Shown: positions 34,464 to 43,176 of the stretch, piece after piece
How positions within the stretch are numbered: the stretch's first letter is position 1
Layout of the letters: each line of letters opens with the position of its first letter
Origin: UBA830 sp002295635
Lineage (GTDB): Bacteria; Pseudomonadota; Alphaproteobacteria; MPNO01; UBA830
DNA: 64,000 nucleotides
Direction: 5' to 3'
Assembly: GCA_002295635.1 (NCBI GenBank)
Contig: DBHK01000015.1
Span: 62,001 to 126,000, forward strand
Translations under genes and position numbers: made by a program
The notes under the pieces: generated by a model
The model's database searches: none
The model's input: only the letters and a program-made list of their open reading frames with translations
Told to the model about the DNA's origin: nothing

Positions 34464-35629
34464 CAGCGCTCTACCAAAGACATTTTCTTGTTGTACCAAT
34501 TCATAAAGGCCGAGGTAGCAAGACTGAGGCTAAGGTAAACGAACATCCAGATTGCAACGACCTCAAGCGCGTGCCCGCTTTGGTTCAGAATTGTTCCGCC
34601 AATAGAAACGAGATCCTGATATCCAATGGCAATTGCCAAAGATGAATTTTTTGTAAGATTTAAATACTGACTTGTTAACGGCGGGATAATCACACGAAGT
34701 GCTTGAGGTATAGTTACTAAACGCATTGTCTGATTCTTCCGGAGGCCGAGGGATAGAGCTGCTTCGGATTGGCCGGCACTAACGGAGAGGATTCCTGCTC
34801 TTACGATTTCTGATATAAAAGCCCCCGTGTAAGTGGCAAGGGCAACCCAAAGCGCAAGTAGTTCGGGAGTAATATTGAAACCGCCCCCAAAATTGAAACG
34901 TGTCTTCGCAGGGATGTCCCAGCTGATAGGCTGGCCCAACAGGTAAAACACAAAGATAGGGACAACCAGTAACAGGATGAGGCCGGAAAAAACTACAGGA
35001 AAGGTCTTTCCAGTAAGTTTCTGACGACGGCGCGACCAAATAGAGATAGCTACTGTGGCGAGTACGGAAAGAAATACTGCCGCAAATAACCATAGAAATG
35101 GAGCTTCAAAATCCGGGGATGGCGCACGTAATCCACGATTATTCAGGAAGAATGCACCAAAGATAGACATGCTATCTCTAACTTTTGGCAGGCTTGTTAA
35201 AATGGACCACCAAAGAATAATCTGCAGCAAGAGCGGGACGTTTCGGGTGATCTCCACGTAAGAAGTAATAAGTCGACTTACCAGCCAGTTATTGGAGAGC
35301 CTTAGTATTCCTGCAACAAAACCTATTAAAGTGGCTGTTATTATTCCAAGGCACGAGACCAGGACAGTGTTTAACAGGCCAACAATTAATGCTCTTCCAA
35401 AGGAAGACTGTGAGGTGTAGTCGATTAGGCGCTGGTTAATGTCGAAAAAAGCTTGATCGCCGAGAAAACCAAAACCGGACGTGAGGCCCGCTCTTTGCAG
35501 GTTGGCGAGTGTATTTGAAGTTATGACTGCCAAGAAGATGGCAACGCCGAATAACACGAGGAGTTGTAGCAGGTACCCACGCCCACGTTTATCGAACCAT
35601 ATGTTTCGAAAGTTTATACGACTGGTCAT
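34463..35629 (-). CDS. aapQ: Amino-acid ABC transporter permease (AapQ type)
   Basis: A 388-aa permease, the larger partner of AapM as in the Rhizobium general amino-acid permease. A helix near the N-terminus, the long NTLANLQRAGLTSGFGFL periplasmic stretch and the conserved EAALSLGLRKNQTMRLVTIP coupling loop identify it. It lies 94 bp after aapJ, with a strong hairpin in between that would lower its expression relative to the binding protein, and it is translationally coupled to aapM by a 1-base stop/start overlap. Confidence 0.92.
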   Translation of the reverse strand: MTSRINFRNIWFDKRGRGYLLQLLVLFGVAIFLAVITSNTLANLQRAGLTSGFGFLGDQAFFDINQRLIDYTSQSSFGRALIVGLLNTVLVSCLGIITATLIGFVAGILRLSNNWLVSRLITSYVEITRNVPLLLQIILWWSILTSLPKVRDSMSIFGAFFLNNRGLRAPSPDFEAPFLWLFAAVFLSVLATVAISIWSRRRQKLTGKTFPVVFSGLILLLVVPIFVFYLLGQPISWDIPAKTRFNFGGGFNITPELLALWVALATYTGAFISEIVRAGILSVSAGQSEAALSLGLRKNQTMRLVTIPQALRVIIPPLTSQYLNLTKNSSLAIAIGYQDLVSIGGTILNQSGHALEVVAIWMFVYLSLSLATSAFMNWYNKKMSLVER

Positions 35630-35687
35630 TAAGGCAGACTTTCTAACATTTTAGCAATCTGCCACCTTGTTTGAATTTGAAAATGAA

Positions 35688-35715
35688 GGGGCTGCCAAAA
35701 ATCAAAGGCAGCCCC
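35688..35715 (-). terminator. Attenuating hairpin between aapJ and aapQ
   Basis: GGGGCTGCC (35688-35696) and GGCAGCCCC (35707-35715) form a perfect 9-bp stem with a 10-nt loop. On the minus strand it is followed by a T-rich stretch (TTCATTTTCAAATTC). Such partial terminators after the binding-protein gene are common in ABC operons and keep binding protein in excess. Confidence 0.7.
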
Positions 35716-35723
35716 GTAGAAAT

Positions 35724-36794
35724 TTAACGCATCGGTGGTGCGTATAATATTCCACCGTTATTCCAAAGGGCGTTCAAACCCCGAGAGAGACCGAGCGGTG
35801 TTTTTTCACCGAGATAACGGTCGAAAATCTCACCATAGTTTCCGCCAGCCTTCAGCGCTTTCACTGCCCAATCCTTAGGAAGGCCGAGCATCTCACCGAG
35901 TGTACCCTCAGTGCCGAGCATACGATTGATCTCAGGGTTCTTAGTCCCCTTTAGCATCTGATCGATATTCGCACTGGTAACACCGTACTCCTCAGCGTTA
36001 ATGAGAGCATTCAGCGTCCAACGGGCAATATCTGCCCAAGCGTCATCACCCTGTCTCACCAATGGGCCGAGTGGTTCTTTCGAGATAATTTCTGGAAAAA
36101 CCATGTGGTTTGCGGCATCTGAAAATGTTGATTTTGTAGCTGCAAGACCGGATGCGTCTGTCGTATAGACGTCACACCGCTCGGCTAGGTAAGCTTTTCG
36201 AGCTTCTTCATTCGTTTCGATCGGCACCGGCTCGTACTTAATCTTATTTACCCGGAAGAAATCGGCAAGGTTAAGCTCGGTCGTCGTGCCTGTTTGAATG
36301 CAGATTGAGGCGCCGTCTAATTCTTTCGCGCTCTTAACACCCAATTTTTTTCGACCGATGAAACCCTGACCGTCATAGTAGCTAACGCCTATGAAAGTAA
36401 ACCCGAGTTTTACGTCACGAGAAAATGTCCAAGTCGTGTTCCTTGACAGGACATCAATTTCACCCGAAGCAAGGGCGGGGAATCTGTTTTTACCGGTAAG
36501 GTTTACGTATTTTACTTTGTCCGGATCACCCAGCACTGCGGCGGCAAGCGCTCTACAATAGGCAACGTCAAAGCCTGCCCATTTTCCGCTGTCATCTGTA
36601 TAGGCAAAGCCAGCAAGCCCGGTGTTTATTCCGCACTGTAGAACTCCGCGTTTCTTCACGTCGTCTAGAGTTCCTCCAGAAGCGACGTTTGATGTCGGCG
36701 GCGTCTTGCTTTCACTCTCTTTGGGCGCCTCATCACAGGCAACAACTCCAAAACCCAGAGCTACCGCTGCAATCATAATTGAGAAACGTTTCAT
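35724..36794 (-). CDS. aapJ: Amino-acid ABC transporter substrate-binding protein (AapJ type)
   Basis: A 356-aa periplasmic binding protein with KKRGVLQCGINTGLAGFAY, WAGFDVAYCRALAAAVLGD and DVLSRNTTWTFSRD, all typical of AapJ. The N-terminus MKRFSIMIAAVALGFGVVAC ends in a lipobox-like VVAC, so C20 may be lipidated; most AapJ proteins are described as soluble, so this may be a tethered variant. AAGGGA lies 9 bases before the ATG. It is the first gene of aapJQMP and presumably the most expressed. It binds a broad range of L-amino acids in the family; the actual ligand here is inferred. Confidence 0.92.
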   Translation of the reverse strand: MKRFSIMIAAVALGFGVVACDEAPKESESKTPPTSNVASGGTLDDVKKRGVLQCGINTGLAGFAYTDDSGKWAGFDVAYCRALAAAVLGDPDKVKYVNLTGKNRFPALASGEIDVLSRNTTWTFSRDVKLGFTFIGVSYYDGQGFIGRKKLGVKSAKELDGASICIQTGTTTELNLADFFRVNKIKYEPVPIETNEEARKAYLAERCDVYTTDASGLAATKSTFSDAANHMVFPEIISKEPLGPLVRQGDDAWADIARWTLNALINAEEYGVTSANIDQMLKGTKNPEINRMLGTEGTLGEMLGLPKDWAVKALKAGGNYGEIFDRYLGEKTPLGLSRGLNALWNNGGILYAPPMR

Positions 36795-36969
36795 ATCGTT
36801 TTGTCCCTTTATCTGTTTACAACCTAATTCTAACCATATTTTGTTCTAAGATGGTATAGATAGAAAACGCTTTTAGCTAACTCACCATTAACTTGAGTAA
36901 TAAATAGGGTTTAATTTTAGGATAGGATATGGTCAGCGTTACGATATCCAGTTAAAATGCCGCCTATAA

Positions 36970-37326
36970 ATGAAATTTCCCTTAAGGGGTTTTATGTCGG
37001 GCAGAATCCGGCAATCAGGGAGGAACTATGGTGTGGGCGCTTTCGCAACATCGCATGGAATCGTTAAAGCTGTTCACCAGATCCTGTCGCCGGAAACGTG
37101 GTCCTATTTGTTAGTCGGAGCCGATAACGAGACATCCCTGCTACGAAACCACCATTCGTTGGATAGATTGGCATTCAAGCCGGCGGTTCTGAGGGGTGTT
37201 CGAAGAGTTGATCCGAATTCCACAGTTCACGGGCGTAAAAAGCGTTTGCCGGTTTTTTTGGCGCCAATGAGCTTCTGTGATGCGCTTGACTTGGGTGCGT
37301 ATTCAAGCGTCTCAAAACAGAAATGA
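36970..37326 (+). pseudogene. N-terminal fragment of an FMN-dependent alpha-hydroxy-acid oxidase
   Basis: A 118-codon frame contains the N-terminal pattern of the lactate/glycolate/mandelate oxidase family: LLVGADNETSLLRNHHSLDR (family: GGADDExTLRRN), then FKPAVLRGVRRVDPNSTVHG and LPVFLAPMSF (family: LPLLLAPxG). Everything after this, including the FMN and substrate residues, is missing, and the frame ends in unrelated sequence. The family is ~380 aa long, so this is a truncated relic. The rest of the 670-bp gap between aapJ and the ThDP gene has only the hairpin near 37.4 kb. Confidence 0.65.
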
Positions 37327-37394
37327 ATATGATGAAGGGGTTGCTTGGGCCCGAAAGTCTATACAAACTAAGTGAAGAAATTATCGAATAGTTC

Positions 37395-37456
37395 GCATCG
37401 GTGGTCTCGCCAAGCGTTCCGAGTGTATTTCCTTTTTTAAACTACCGATGCAGGAG
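37395..37456 (+). promoter_or_regulatory. Long-range inverted repeat covering the ThDP gene leader
   Basis: GCATCGGT (37395-37402) and ACCGATGC (37444-37451) are perfect inverted copies separated by 41 bases; the right arm touches the AGGAG ribosome-binding site at 37452-37456 of the gene starting at 37466. In RNA this could mask translation; in DNA it could be a pair of operator half-sites. No known riboswitch class is recognisable. Confidence 0.35.
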
Positions 37457-37465
37457 TAATAAAAA

Positions 37466-39280
37466 ATGAGTGATATCAAAAAGATCGATCGGCCTGTTCC
37501 CGGCAATAACAACAAGATGGAATGGGTCAGCGACGTTTCTGCCGAAATGCTTCGTAAGCTTGGCGTAAAGTACGTTTCGCTGAATCCGGGGGCAAGCTAT
37601 CGAGGCTTTCATGACTCACTTGTCAACTATCTGGGTAATGAAGATCCCCAGATGCTATTATGCCTGCATGAAGATCACGCCGTTGCCATTGCGCATGGCT
37701 ATTCCAAAGTCGCAGACGAAATGATGGGTGCTATCCTACATTCAAATGTTGGGCTGATGCACGGGCTTATGGGGATTTTTAATGCTTGGTGTGACCGGGC
37801 ACCGATCCTTGTTATGGGTGCGACCGGACCGGTTGATGCGCCCCTGCGACGACCCTGGATTGATTGGATTCACACCGCGAAGGATCAGGGAGCCCTCCTA
37901 CGGAATTACGTAAAATACGACGACGAGCCGCGTTCGGCTGAAGCTATCGTCGAGACAATGCTCCGTGCCAATATTATGGCGCAACAGGCGCCAAAGGGAC
38001 CGGTGTATGTGTGTTTTGATGCAGGTCTCCAAGAAACACCGCTTAAGGAAGGTGAGGTCACTATCCCCGATGTCGAGCGTTTCCTGCTTGCTGACCCACC
38101 CCCGGCATCCAACGACGCTGTTGAGGATGCCGCAAACTTAATCGTGAATTCAAAAAAGGTTGTTTTCATGTTTGGTCGCATGTCGCCAAGCATGGAGGAT
38201 TGGCAGCAACGTGTCGATCTCGCGGAACTGGTGGGTGCTGGGGTGATCACGGACCTTAAAAATCGTGCGTCTTTCCCATCGGAGCATGCACTGCATGTCG
38301 GGGCACCGGCCAACTGGGTTAGTCCTATCGGGCAGGAAGAACTTATGCAGGCCGATGCTGTGATAGTGTTTGACTGGTTGGACCTTGCAGGATCTCTAAA
38401 ACCGCTTGCACCTCGTGGCGGCATACCGGGCAAAATCGTAAATTGTACAGTAGATTCCTATGCTCATAACGGCTGGAGTGCAGATCACTTCGGTCTCGCG
38501 CCCGCAGATATACCCGTTCTCGCGGATCCAGATGTTTTCGCCGGGCAGCTTTTGTTGACGTTGAAGGACAAGCTGGACGGTAGGTCCCGCTGGGATGGTA
38601 GCGCCAAGGCAAAAGCTGAAACCCCGGATCGAGAAGATAAATCGAATGACGCCGCTATCGCACCTAGAGATATTGCCTACGCCTTGAAAGAGGCGCGTGG
38701 CGACCATGATATAACCCTCACGCGGGTACCGCTCGGGTGGGCGGCGGACTCCTGGGAAGTCAATCATCCGCTGGATTACCTGGGTAACGACGGCGGCGGT
38801 GGACTGGGCTGTGGACCGGGAAGTGCAATCGGCGTTGGTTTGGCTCTGATAGATAGTCCGAGAATTCCAGTTGCCATTCTAGGTGATGGTGACTTCATGC
38901 AGGGAGGGTCAGCGCTCTGGACGGCGGCGCATTACCAGATTCCGGTACTATTCATCATTTCAAACAACCGATCGAACTTTAACGATGAGGTTCACCAAGA
39001 AGCAATGGCGACCCAACGTAACCGACCGGTGGAGAACCGCTGGATCGGCCAGCGGATCGATGATCCAGCTCTAGACCTAGCTGGATATGCGCGGTCGCAG
39101 GGCGTTAAAGCGGACGGGCCGATTGAGAAGGCCGGCGATTTAGTCGGCGCCTTTGAAAAAGGTCTAGCTACCGTAGCGACTGGAGAACCATATTTCATAG
39201 ACGTACGCGTTCAGCCCGGTTATTCGGCACCGATGGTGACGCGGGCTAGCGGCGAAGCTTCTACTGGCAAGGCAAGCTGA
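37466..39280 (+). CDS. Thiamine-diphosphate-dependent enzyme (acetolactate synthase/decarboxylase type)
   Basis: A 604-aa ThDP enzyme with the usual PYR, central and PP domains. The cofactor-activating glutamate is E69 (CLHEDHAVAIAHGYSK). The Mg-ThDP motif is GDGDFMQGG with NNRSNFND about 27 residues on. SLNPGASYRGFHDSL replaces the common VFGVPG segment. Members decarboxylate 2-keto acids or ligate/cleave C-C bonds next to a carbonyl (benzoylformate decarboxylase, oxalyl-CoA decarboxylase, acetolactate synthase). It is first in a run with an ABC importer 13 bp downstream, a Rieske protein and two amidohydrolases, so it is probably catabolic. No regulatory ALS subunit is near. The substrate is unknown. 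Confidence 0.88.
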   Translation: MSDIKKIDRPVPGNNNKMEWVSDVSAEMLRKLGVKYVSLNPGASYRGFHDSLVNYLGNEDPQMLLCLHEDHAVAIAHGYSKVADEMMGAILHSNVGLMHGLMGIFNAWCDRAPILVMGATGPVDAPLRRPWIDWIHTAKDQGALLRNYVKYDDEPRSAEAIVETMLRANIMAQQAPKGPVYVCFDAGLQETPLKEGEVTIPDVERFLLADPPPASNDAVEDAANLIVNSKKVVFMFGRMSPSMEDWQQRVDLAELVGAGVITDLKNRASFPSEHALHVGAPANWVSPIGQEELMQADAVIVFDWLDLAGSLKPLAPRGGIPGKIVNCTVDSYAHNGWSADHFGLAPADIPVLADPDVFAGQLLLTLKDKLDGRSRWDGSAKAKAETPDREDKSNDAAIAPRDIAYALKEARGDHDITLTRVPLGWAADSWEVNHPLDYLGNDGGGGLGCGPGSAIGVGLALIDSPRIPVAILGDGDFMQGGSALWTAAHYQIPVLFIISNNRSNFNDEVHQEAMATQRNRPVENRWIGQRIDDPALDLAGYARSQGVKADGPIEKAGDLVGAFEKGLATVATGEPYFIDVRVQPGYSAPMVTRASGEASTGKAS

Positions 39281-39293
39281 CAGGAGCAACGCG

Positions 39294-40100
39294 ATGTCTG
39301 ACATTTTACAAATAAAGGGTGTTTCGAAGACCTACAACGAGGACAGCGACGATCCCGTAAAGGCATTGAATGCGGTCGACCTAAACATCTCAGAGGGTGA
39401 ATTCGTCTCGATAATCGGCCCGTCCGGATGCGGTAAATCAACCCTTTTCAACGTTATAGGTGGCCTGATCGCCGATCACGAAGGGGAGGTATTGATTGAG
39501 GGTCGTCCTGTGGATGGAGCTCACAAAGATGTTGGAGTAGTATTCCAAGAAGAGTCCACGTTCCCGTGGAGATCGACGCTCGACAATGTCGTATTTCCTC
39601 TTGAGATCGAGGGCATCGAAAAAGGTAAACGCGAAGAACTTGCCAAGAAGTTCATCAAACTGGTTGGACTGGATGGGTTCGAAAATCATTATCCTGCGCA
39701 GTTATCAGGTGGCATGAAACAGCGCACGGCGGTTGCTCGGACACTGGCATACGAGCCACGGATTATGCTTCTGGACGAACCGTTTGGCGCATTGGATGAG
39801 CAGACCCGTATGTTACTGGGTGACAAGATGCTGGAGATTTGGTCCGCATTAAACCAGACCATGCTGCTTATCACACATAACATTACGGAGGCTGTACAGC
39901 TTTCAGATCGTGTAGTGGTAATGTCTTACCGGCCGGGAACGATAAAGGATATCATTGAGGTTGATCTGCCGCGGCCGAGGTCATCGGAAGTTATCTCAAC
40001 GCCAGAGTTCGGTACCTATGTCGGCAAACTATGGACTTTGTTGCGTGAGGAAGCCTCACGAGGCATGGTTGACGAGGAGGCAGCGATCGCAGCGACTTAG
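39294..40100 (+). CDS. ABC transporter ATPase (SsuB/TauB type)
   Basis: A 268-aa ATPase with Walker A GPSGCGKST, signature LSGGMKQRTAVARTLA and Walker B IMLLDEPFGALDEQTR; the EESTFPWRSTLDNVVFPLEI Q-loop region is typical of nitrate/sulfonate/taurine-type importers. It pairs with the binding protein and two permeases immediately downstream. AGGAG precedes the ATG, and the gene follows the ThDP gene by 13 bp, making co-transcription likely. Confidence 0.92.
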   Translation: MSDILQIKGVSKTYNEDSDDPVKALNAVDLNISEGEFVSIIGPSGCGKSTLFNVIGGLIADHEGEVLIEGRPVDGAHKDVGVVFQEESTFPWRSTLDNVVFPLEIEGIEKGKREELAKKFIKLVGLDGFENHYPAQLSGGMKQRTAVARTLAYEPRIMLLDEPFGALDEQTRMLLGDKMLEIWSALNQTMLLITHNITEAVQLSDRVVVMSYRPGTIKDIIEVDLPRPRSSEVISTPEFGTYVGKLWTLLREEASRGMVDEEAAIAAT

Positions 40101-40172
40101 CGACCGGTTTCCATACATAAAAGATCTTTGACGAAATTAATGTAACGGACACATAACCCGGGAGGAAAAAAA

Positions 40173-41135
40173 ATGTCCAAGATGTTGAAAACACTTGCAA
40201 TTGCAACTACAGGAACTGCCCTTTTGGTAGCGCCTGCGATCGCGGCGGATAAGGTTCGTCTCGTGAATAGCACTAAGGTAGTCTTCGAAACTGAGCATCC
40301 CTACACAGCGCTCGAAGAGGGAATTTTTAAGAAGCATAAACTTGATGTATCCGTGATACACGGTTCTGGTGGCGCGGCTTCCCTGCAAGCCGTCCTAACT
40401 GGCAGTCAGGATATTGTGTGGGGTAATGGCGTCCTTGGAGTTCTATCTGCCTATGCGAAGGGTGCACCTGTCCGAATTCTCGGCAGTAATATTCGGGGTG
40501 TTCCAGACCTTTATTGGTACGTGAAAACGGATAGCCCAATTAAAACGTTTAAAGATCTGAAAGCCGGACAGGAACTTGCTTACTCTCGCCCAGGATCAAC
40601 AACCAACCTTGCTGCTTTGTTTATTAAGAATGCACTTGGGTTGAAAGCCAAGCTAACCTCTGTAGGCGGCCCCTCAGGGTCACGCACTCAGCTGATGTCA
40701 GGACAGGTCGCGACTGGCTGGTCGGTGTATCCGCTGAACAAAAACCTCCTTCGAGAAGGAAAGATCCGCATTATTGGTACGGGTAAACAGGCAGCTGGCC
40801 TTAATGGCGTAACGATCCGAGTGATAGCGGCCAACGTCAACTGGCTTAACAAAAACCGTGATGTTGCAAAGCGGATGATGCTGGCATTCAAAGAGGCCCG
40901 TGCAATGACCTATACCAGCGAAAAGCGACTTAAGACTTATGCCAAACGCTGGAAGCTAAATCTTGCCGATGTCAAAACCGCGCCGCAGGATACCCCGGCC
41001 GAGGTAACGACGCTCATGCCAGTCGCAGGATTGGATAAAATCAATCAGATCGCGCTGGAAAATAAAAAAATCAAAAAACTTCTCACAGCAGCTCAGCTCA
41101 AGGAGCTGGTTCATCCAATGGGTAACAAGCCCTGA
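40173..41135 (+). CDS. ABC transporter substrate-binding protein (SsuA/NMT1-like)
   Basis: A 320-aa periplasmic binding protein with a signal peptide (TLAIATTGTALLVAPAIAAD). The mature part follows the SsuA/ThiY/NMT1 pattern: HPYTALEEGIFKKHKLDVSV, then GGAASLQAVLTGSQDIVWGN, KTFKDLKAGQELAYSRPGST. GGGAGG lies before the ATG. Members bind sulfonates, taurine, pyrimidine thiamine precursors, phthalate-like or other small organic anions. The neighbouring catabolic genes suggest a carbon substrate here rather than a sulfonate, since no desulfonating oxygenase (SsuD/TauD) is present. Confidence 0.9.
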   Translation: MSKMLKTLAIATTGTALLVAPAIAADKVRLVNSTKVVFETEHPYTALEEGIFKKHKLDVSVIHGSGGAASLQAVLTGSQDIVWGNGVLGVLSAYAKGAPVRILGSNIRGVPDLYWYVKTDSPIKTFKDLKAGQELAYSRPGSTTNLAALFIKNALGLKAKLTSVGGPSGSRTQLMSGQVATGWSVYPLNKNLLREGKIRIIGTGKQAAGLNGVTIRVIAANVNWLNKNRDVAKRMMLAFKEARAMTYTSEKRLKTYAKRWKLNLADVKTAPQDTPAEVTTLMPVAGLDKINQIALENKKIKKLLTAAQLKELVHPMGNKP

Positions 41136-41173
41136 TCAGCTAAGTTAATAACCACAACCGATTGCCGGGGAAT

Positions 41174-41926
41174 ATGTCCAAATTGCACAAAATGCCTATC
41201 GTCGTTGGCCTGATCGGACTTGTAGCCTGTGCGCTGCTACTCGAGTTTGCGGTCGACGTCGGATGGGTGATGCAGCTGGTTGTTCCCCGGCCGTCGGATA
41301 CCATCCTCGCATTTCCTGAAGTTCAAGAGGATATGGATCTTTTCGGTAATTTTTTTGTAACTTTGGGAATGACGGCCGGTGCCACGCTACTGGCCCTTGT
41401 AATTGGCGTACCCTTTGGATACTTCCTGTGGCGTAATAGCCAATACGGCGTTGCGTACGAGGGTTGGCTCGCAGCGGCATTCGCCGCGCCGACGGTATTA
41501 TTATATCCGCTATTCCTTGTGATATTCGGCCGTAGCCATGCAACCCTGATCGCGATGGGGTTTATTCCAGGAGCTATTCCGATCATTATTCAAACTCGGC
41601 AAGGGCTGCTTGGCGTTTCGCGAACGCTTTTAAATGTCGGCCGCAGCTTCAATGTCTCCGATCGGGAAATGTTCTGGAAAATCCAGCTACCTAGCGCTGT
41701 CCCGACCATCTTTACGGGGATCCGAATTGGCGTAATGTATACCTTGGTAAATATAGTCGCGATTGAATATTTGATCGACTTTGGTGGCCTTGGGCGGATT
41801 GTCTCAGAGATGTATTTCCGCTTTGACACCCCTGGTACCTATGCCAGCATTATCGCCGTTGTTTTTGTCAGCGTCTTTTTCTACTGGGGTTTCGGAAGAA
41901 TAGAGAAATGGCTCAGACCGGTATGA
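41174..41926 (+). CDS. ABC transporter permease (SsuC/TauC type)
   Basis: A 250-aa permease with six predicted helices. The cytoplasmic coupling loop is VGRSFNVSDREMFWKIQLPS, and the C-terminus IVAIEYLIDFGGLGRIVSEM is typical of the SsuC/ThiX group. The ATG at 41174 is preferred to a TTG 12 bases earlier; GGGGA is close upstream. The next permease gene overlaps its end, so the two are coupled and form a heterodimeric channel. Confidence 0.88.
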   Translation: MSKLHKMPIVVGLIGLVACALLLEFAVDVGWVMQLVVPRPSDTILAFPEVQEDMDLFGNFFVTLGMTAGATLLALVIGVPFGYFLWRNSQYGVAYEGWLAAAFAAPTVLLYPLFLVIFGRSHATLIAMGFIPGAIPIIIQTRQGLLGVSRTLLNVGRSFNVSDREMFWKIQLPSAVPTIFTGIRIGVMYTLVNIVAIEYLIDFGGLGRIVSEMYFRFDTPGTYASIIAVVFVSVFFYWGFGRIEKWLRPV

Positions 41927-42780
41927 TTGATAGTAAATCGACTGACACCAATCTTTCAATGGACGGTGCGATTAGGCGAATTCGCATTGTGACGGCGGTT
42001 GGACTTGTGCTTGCATGGGAAGTCATTGCAACGCTTGGAACTGTTGGCGTTCTCTATAACGATGTTGTGCCCCATATCTGGGCTATTGTTTACGCAATAT
42101 ACGAGGAACTGGTTTCCGCCGGATTCTATCGCGATCTTGGCATTACCTTTGCCGAACACATCGTAGGTTTTATCGTCGGGTCCATTATCGCTATTTTTGT
42201 CGGTATCTGGATGGGGACAAGCCCGCTGGTACGTGGGGCGTTGGAACCATATCTCAATGCAATTGGATCAACCCCCAAAATAATTTTCTTACCTATCCTT
42301 TTTCTGATGTTTGGAACCGGCATCGAGTCAAAAATGGCGAAGGGTGCCATGTCGGCCTTTTTTCCCGTCGTTTTCACGACCACACTCGGTATGGTCCTGA
42401 TTAATCCGGTGCTAATCCGGGTTGGTAAAAGCTTTAATTTGAACAAATGGCAAATGGTTTCTAAAATCTATATGCCGGCGATGGTGAACCCAGTAATTAC
42501 TGGACTGCGCCTTGGTATGGCGATTACGGTGATTGGCGTTCTGGTCGCGGAGTTGAAATTCGCGGATGGCGGACTGGGCTATCGGCTTGGAATTTACTAC
42601 GAACAATTTCGCATAGCACCTATGTATGCGATTATCCTTATCATCTTTGCGATTGCCGCAGCCGCTAATGTCGGGATGACCCGTCTACAGGATCGGGTAA
42701 ATCGCCACATGGCACCTAGTACCTCAAAAGGGAAGAAGACAACTGCGTCGGGCGGACTCGGCGTCGCTCCGACAAATTAG
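41908..42780 (+). CDS. ABC transporter permease (SsuC/TauC type)
   Basis: A 290-aa second permease of the importer, with a coupling loop VGKSFNLNKWQMVSKIYMPA and the helix pattern of the family. It overlaps the previous gene by 19 bp from ATG 41908 (GGAAG upstream); an alternative ATG at 41923 overlaps the previous stop as ATGA. A basic, low-complexity C-terminal tail (STSKGKKTTASGG) is likely cytoplasmic. Two different permeases, rather than a homodimer, are less usual for this importer type but well known. Confidence 0.88.
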   Translation: MAQTGMIDSKSTDTNLSMDGAIRRIRIVTAVGLVLAWEVIATLGTVGVLYNDVVPHIWAIVYAIYEELVSAGFYRDLGITFAEHIVGFIVGSIIAIFVGIWMGTSPLVRGALEPYLNAIGSTPKIIFLPILFLMFGTGIESKMAKGAMSAFFPVVFTTTLGMVLINPVLIRVGKSFNLNKWQMVSKIYMPAMVNPVITGLRLGMAITVIGVLVAELKFADGGLGYRLGIYYEQFRIAPMYAIILIIFAIAAAANVGMTRLQDRVNRHMAPSTSKGKKTTASGGLGVAPTN

Positions 42781-42807
42781 ATCCGTCAAAGAGGGATAAC
42801 GGGAAGA

Positions 42808-43176
42808 ATGGCTACAGAACTGTTTGTATCGAAAGTGGACGAGCTAGCCGATGGGGATAGGAAAATCGTACCTAACGGTAATTACGAAATCGGCGTGTAT
42901 CGCGTAAATGGTGAACTTTTCGCCTATCAGAATGTGTGCCCACACCAGGGCGGCCCAGCCTGCGAGGGTCTGCTTATGGCGAAGGTTGAAGAGGTTATTG
43001 CCGAGGATAAAACCTATCAGGGAATGACTTTTAACCACGATGAAATGCATATCGTTTGCCCATGGCATGGATGGGAATTTGACCTCTCTACCGGCGACAT
43101 GGTCGCGGATCGAAAGTTTCGGCTAAAGAAATACGATGTGGTTGAAAAGGATGACAATATCTATGTCACCATCTGA
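42808..43176 (+). CDS. Small Rieske [2Fe-2S] protein with long inter-motif spacer
   Basis: A 122-aa stand-alone Rieske domain. The cluster ligands are in CPHQGG and CPWHGWEF, but 37 residues separate the first histidine from the second cysteine where 15-17 is usual. The insert contains MAKVEEVIAEDKTYQG. It is probably a ferredoxin-like electron carrier or the Rieske half of an oxygenase whose catalytic subunit is elsewhere. GGGAAGA precedes the ATG. The following small gene starts inside its end (14-base overlap), so the two are tightly coupled and may form a complex. The larger unit includes an ABC importer upstream and two amidohydrolases downstream. Confidence 0.88.
   Translation: MATELFVSKVDELADGDRKIVPNGNYEIGVYRVNGELFAYQNVCPHQGGPACEGLLMAKVEEVIAEDKTYQGMTFNHDEMHIVCPWHGWEFDLSTGDMVADRKFRLKKYDVVEKDDNIYVTI

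Noticed and set aside
39294..42780. Calling the SsuABC-like importer a sulfonate or taurine transporter
   Set aside because: No SsuD, TauD or other desulfonation gene is present, and this binding-protein family covers many ligands.
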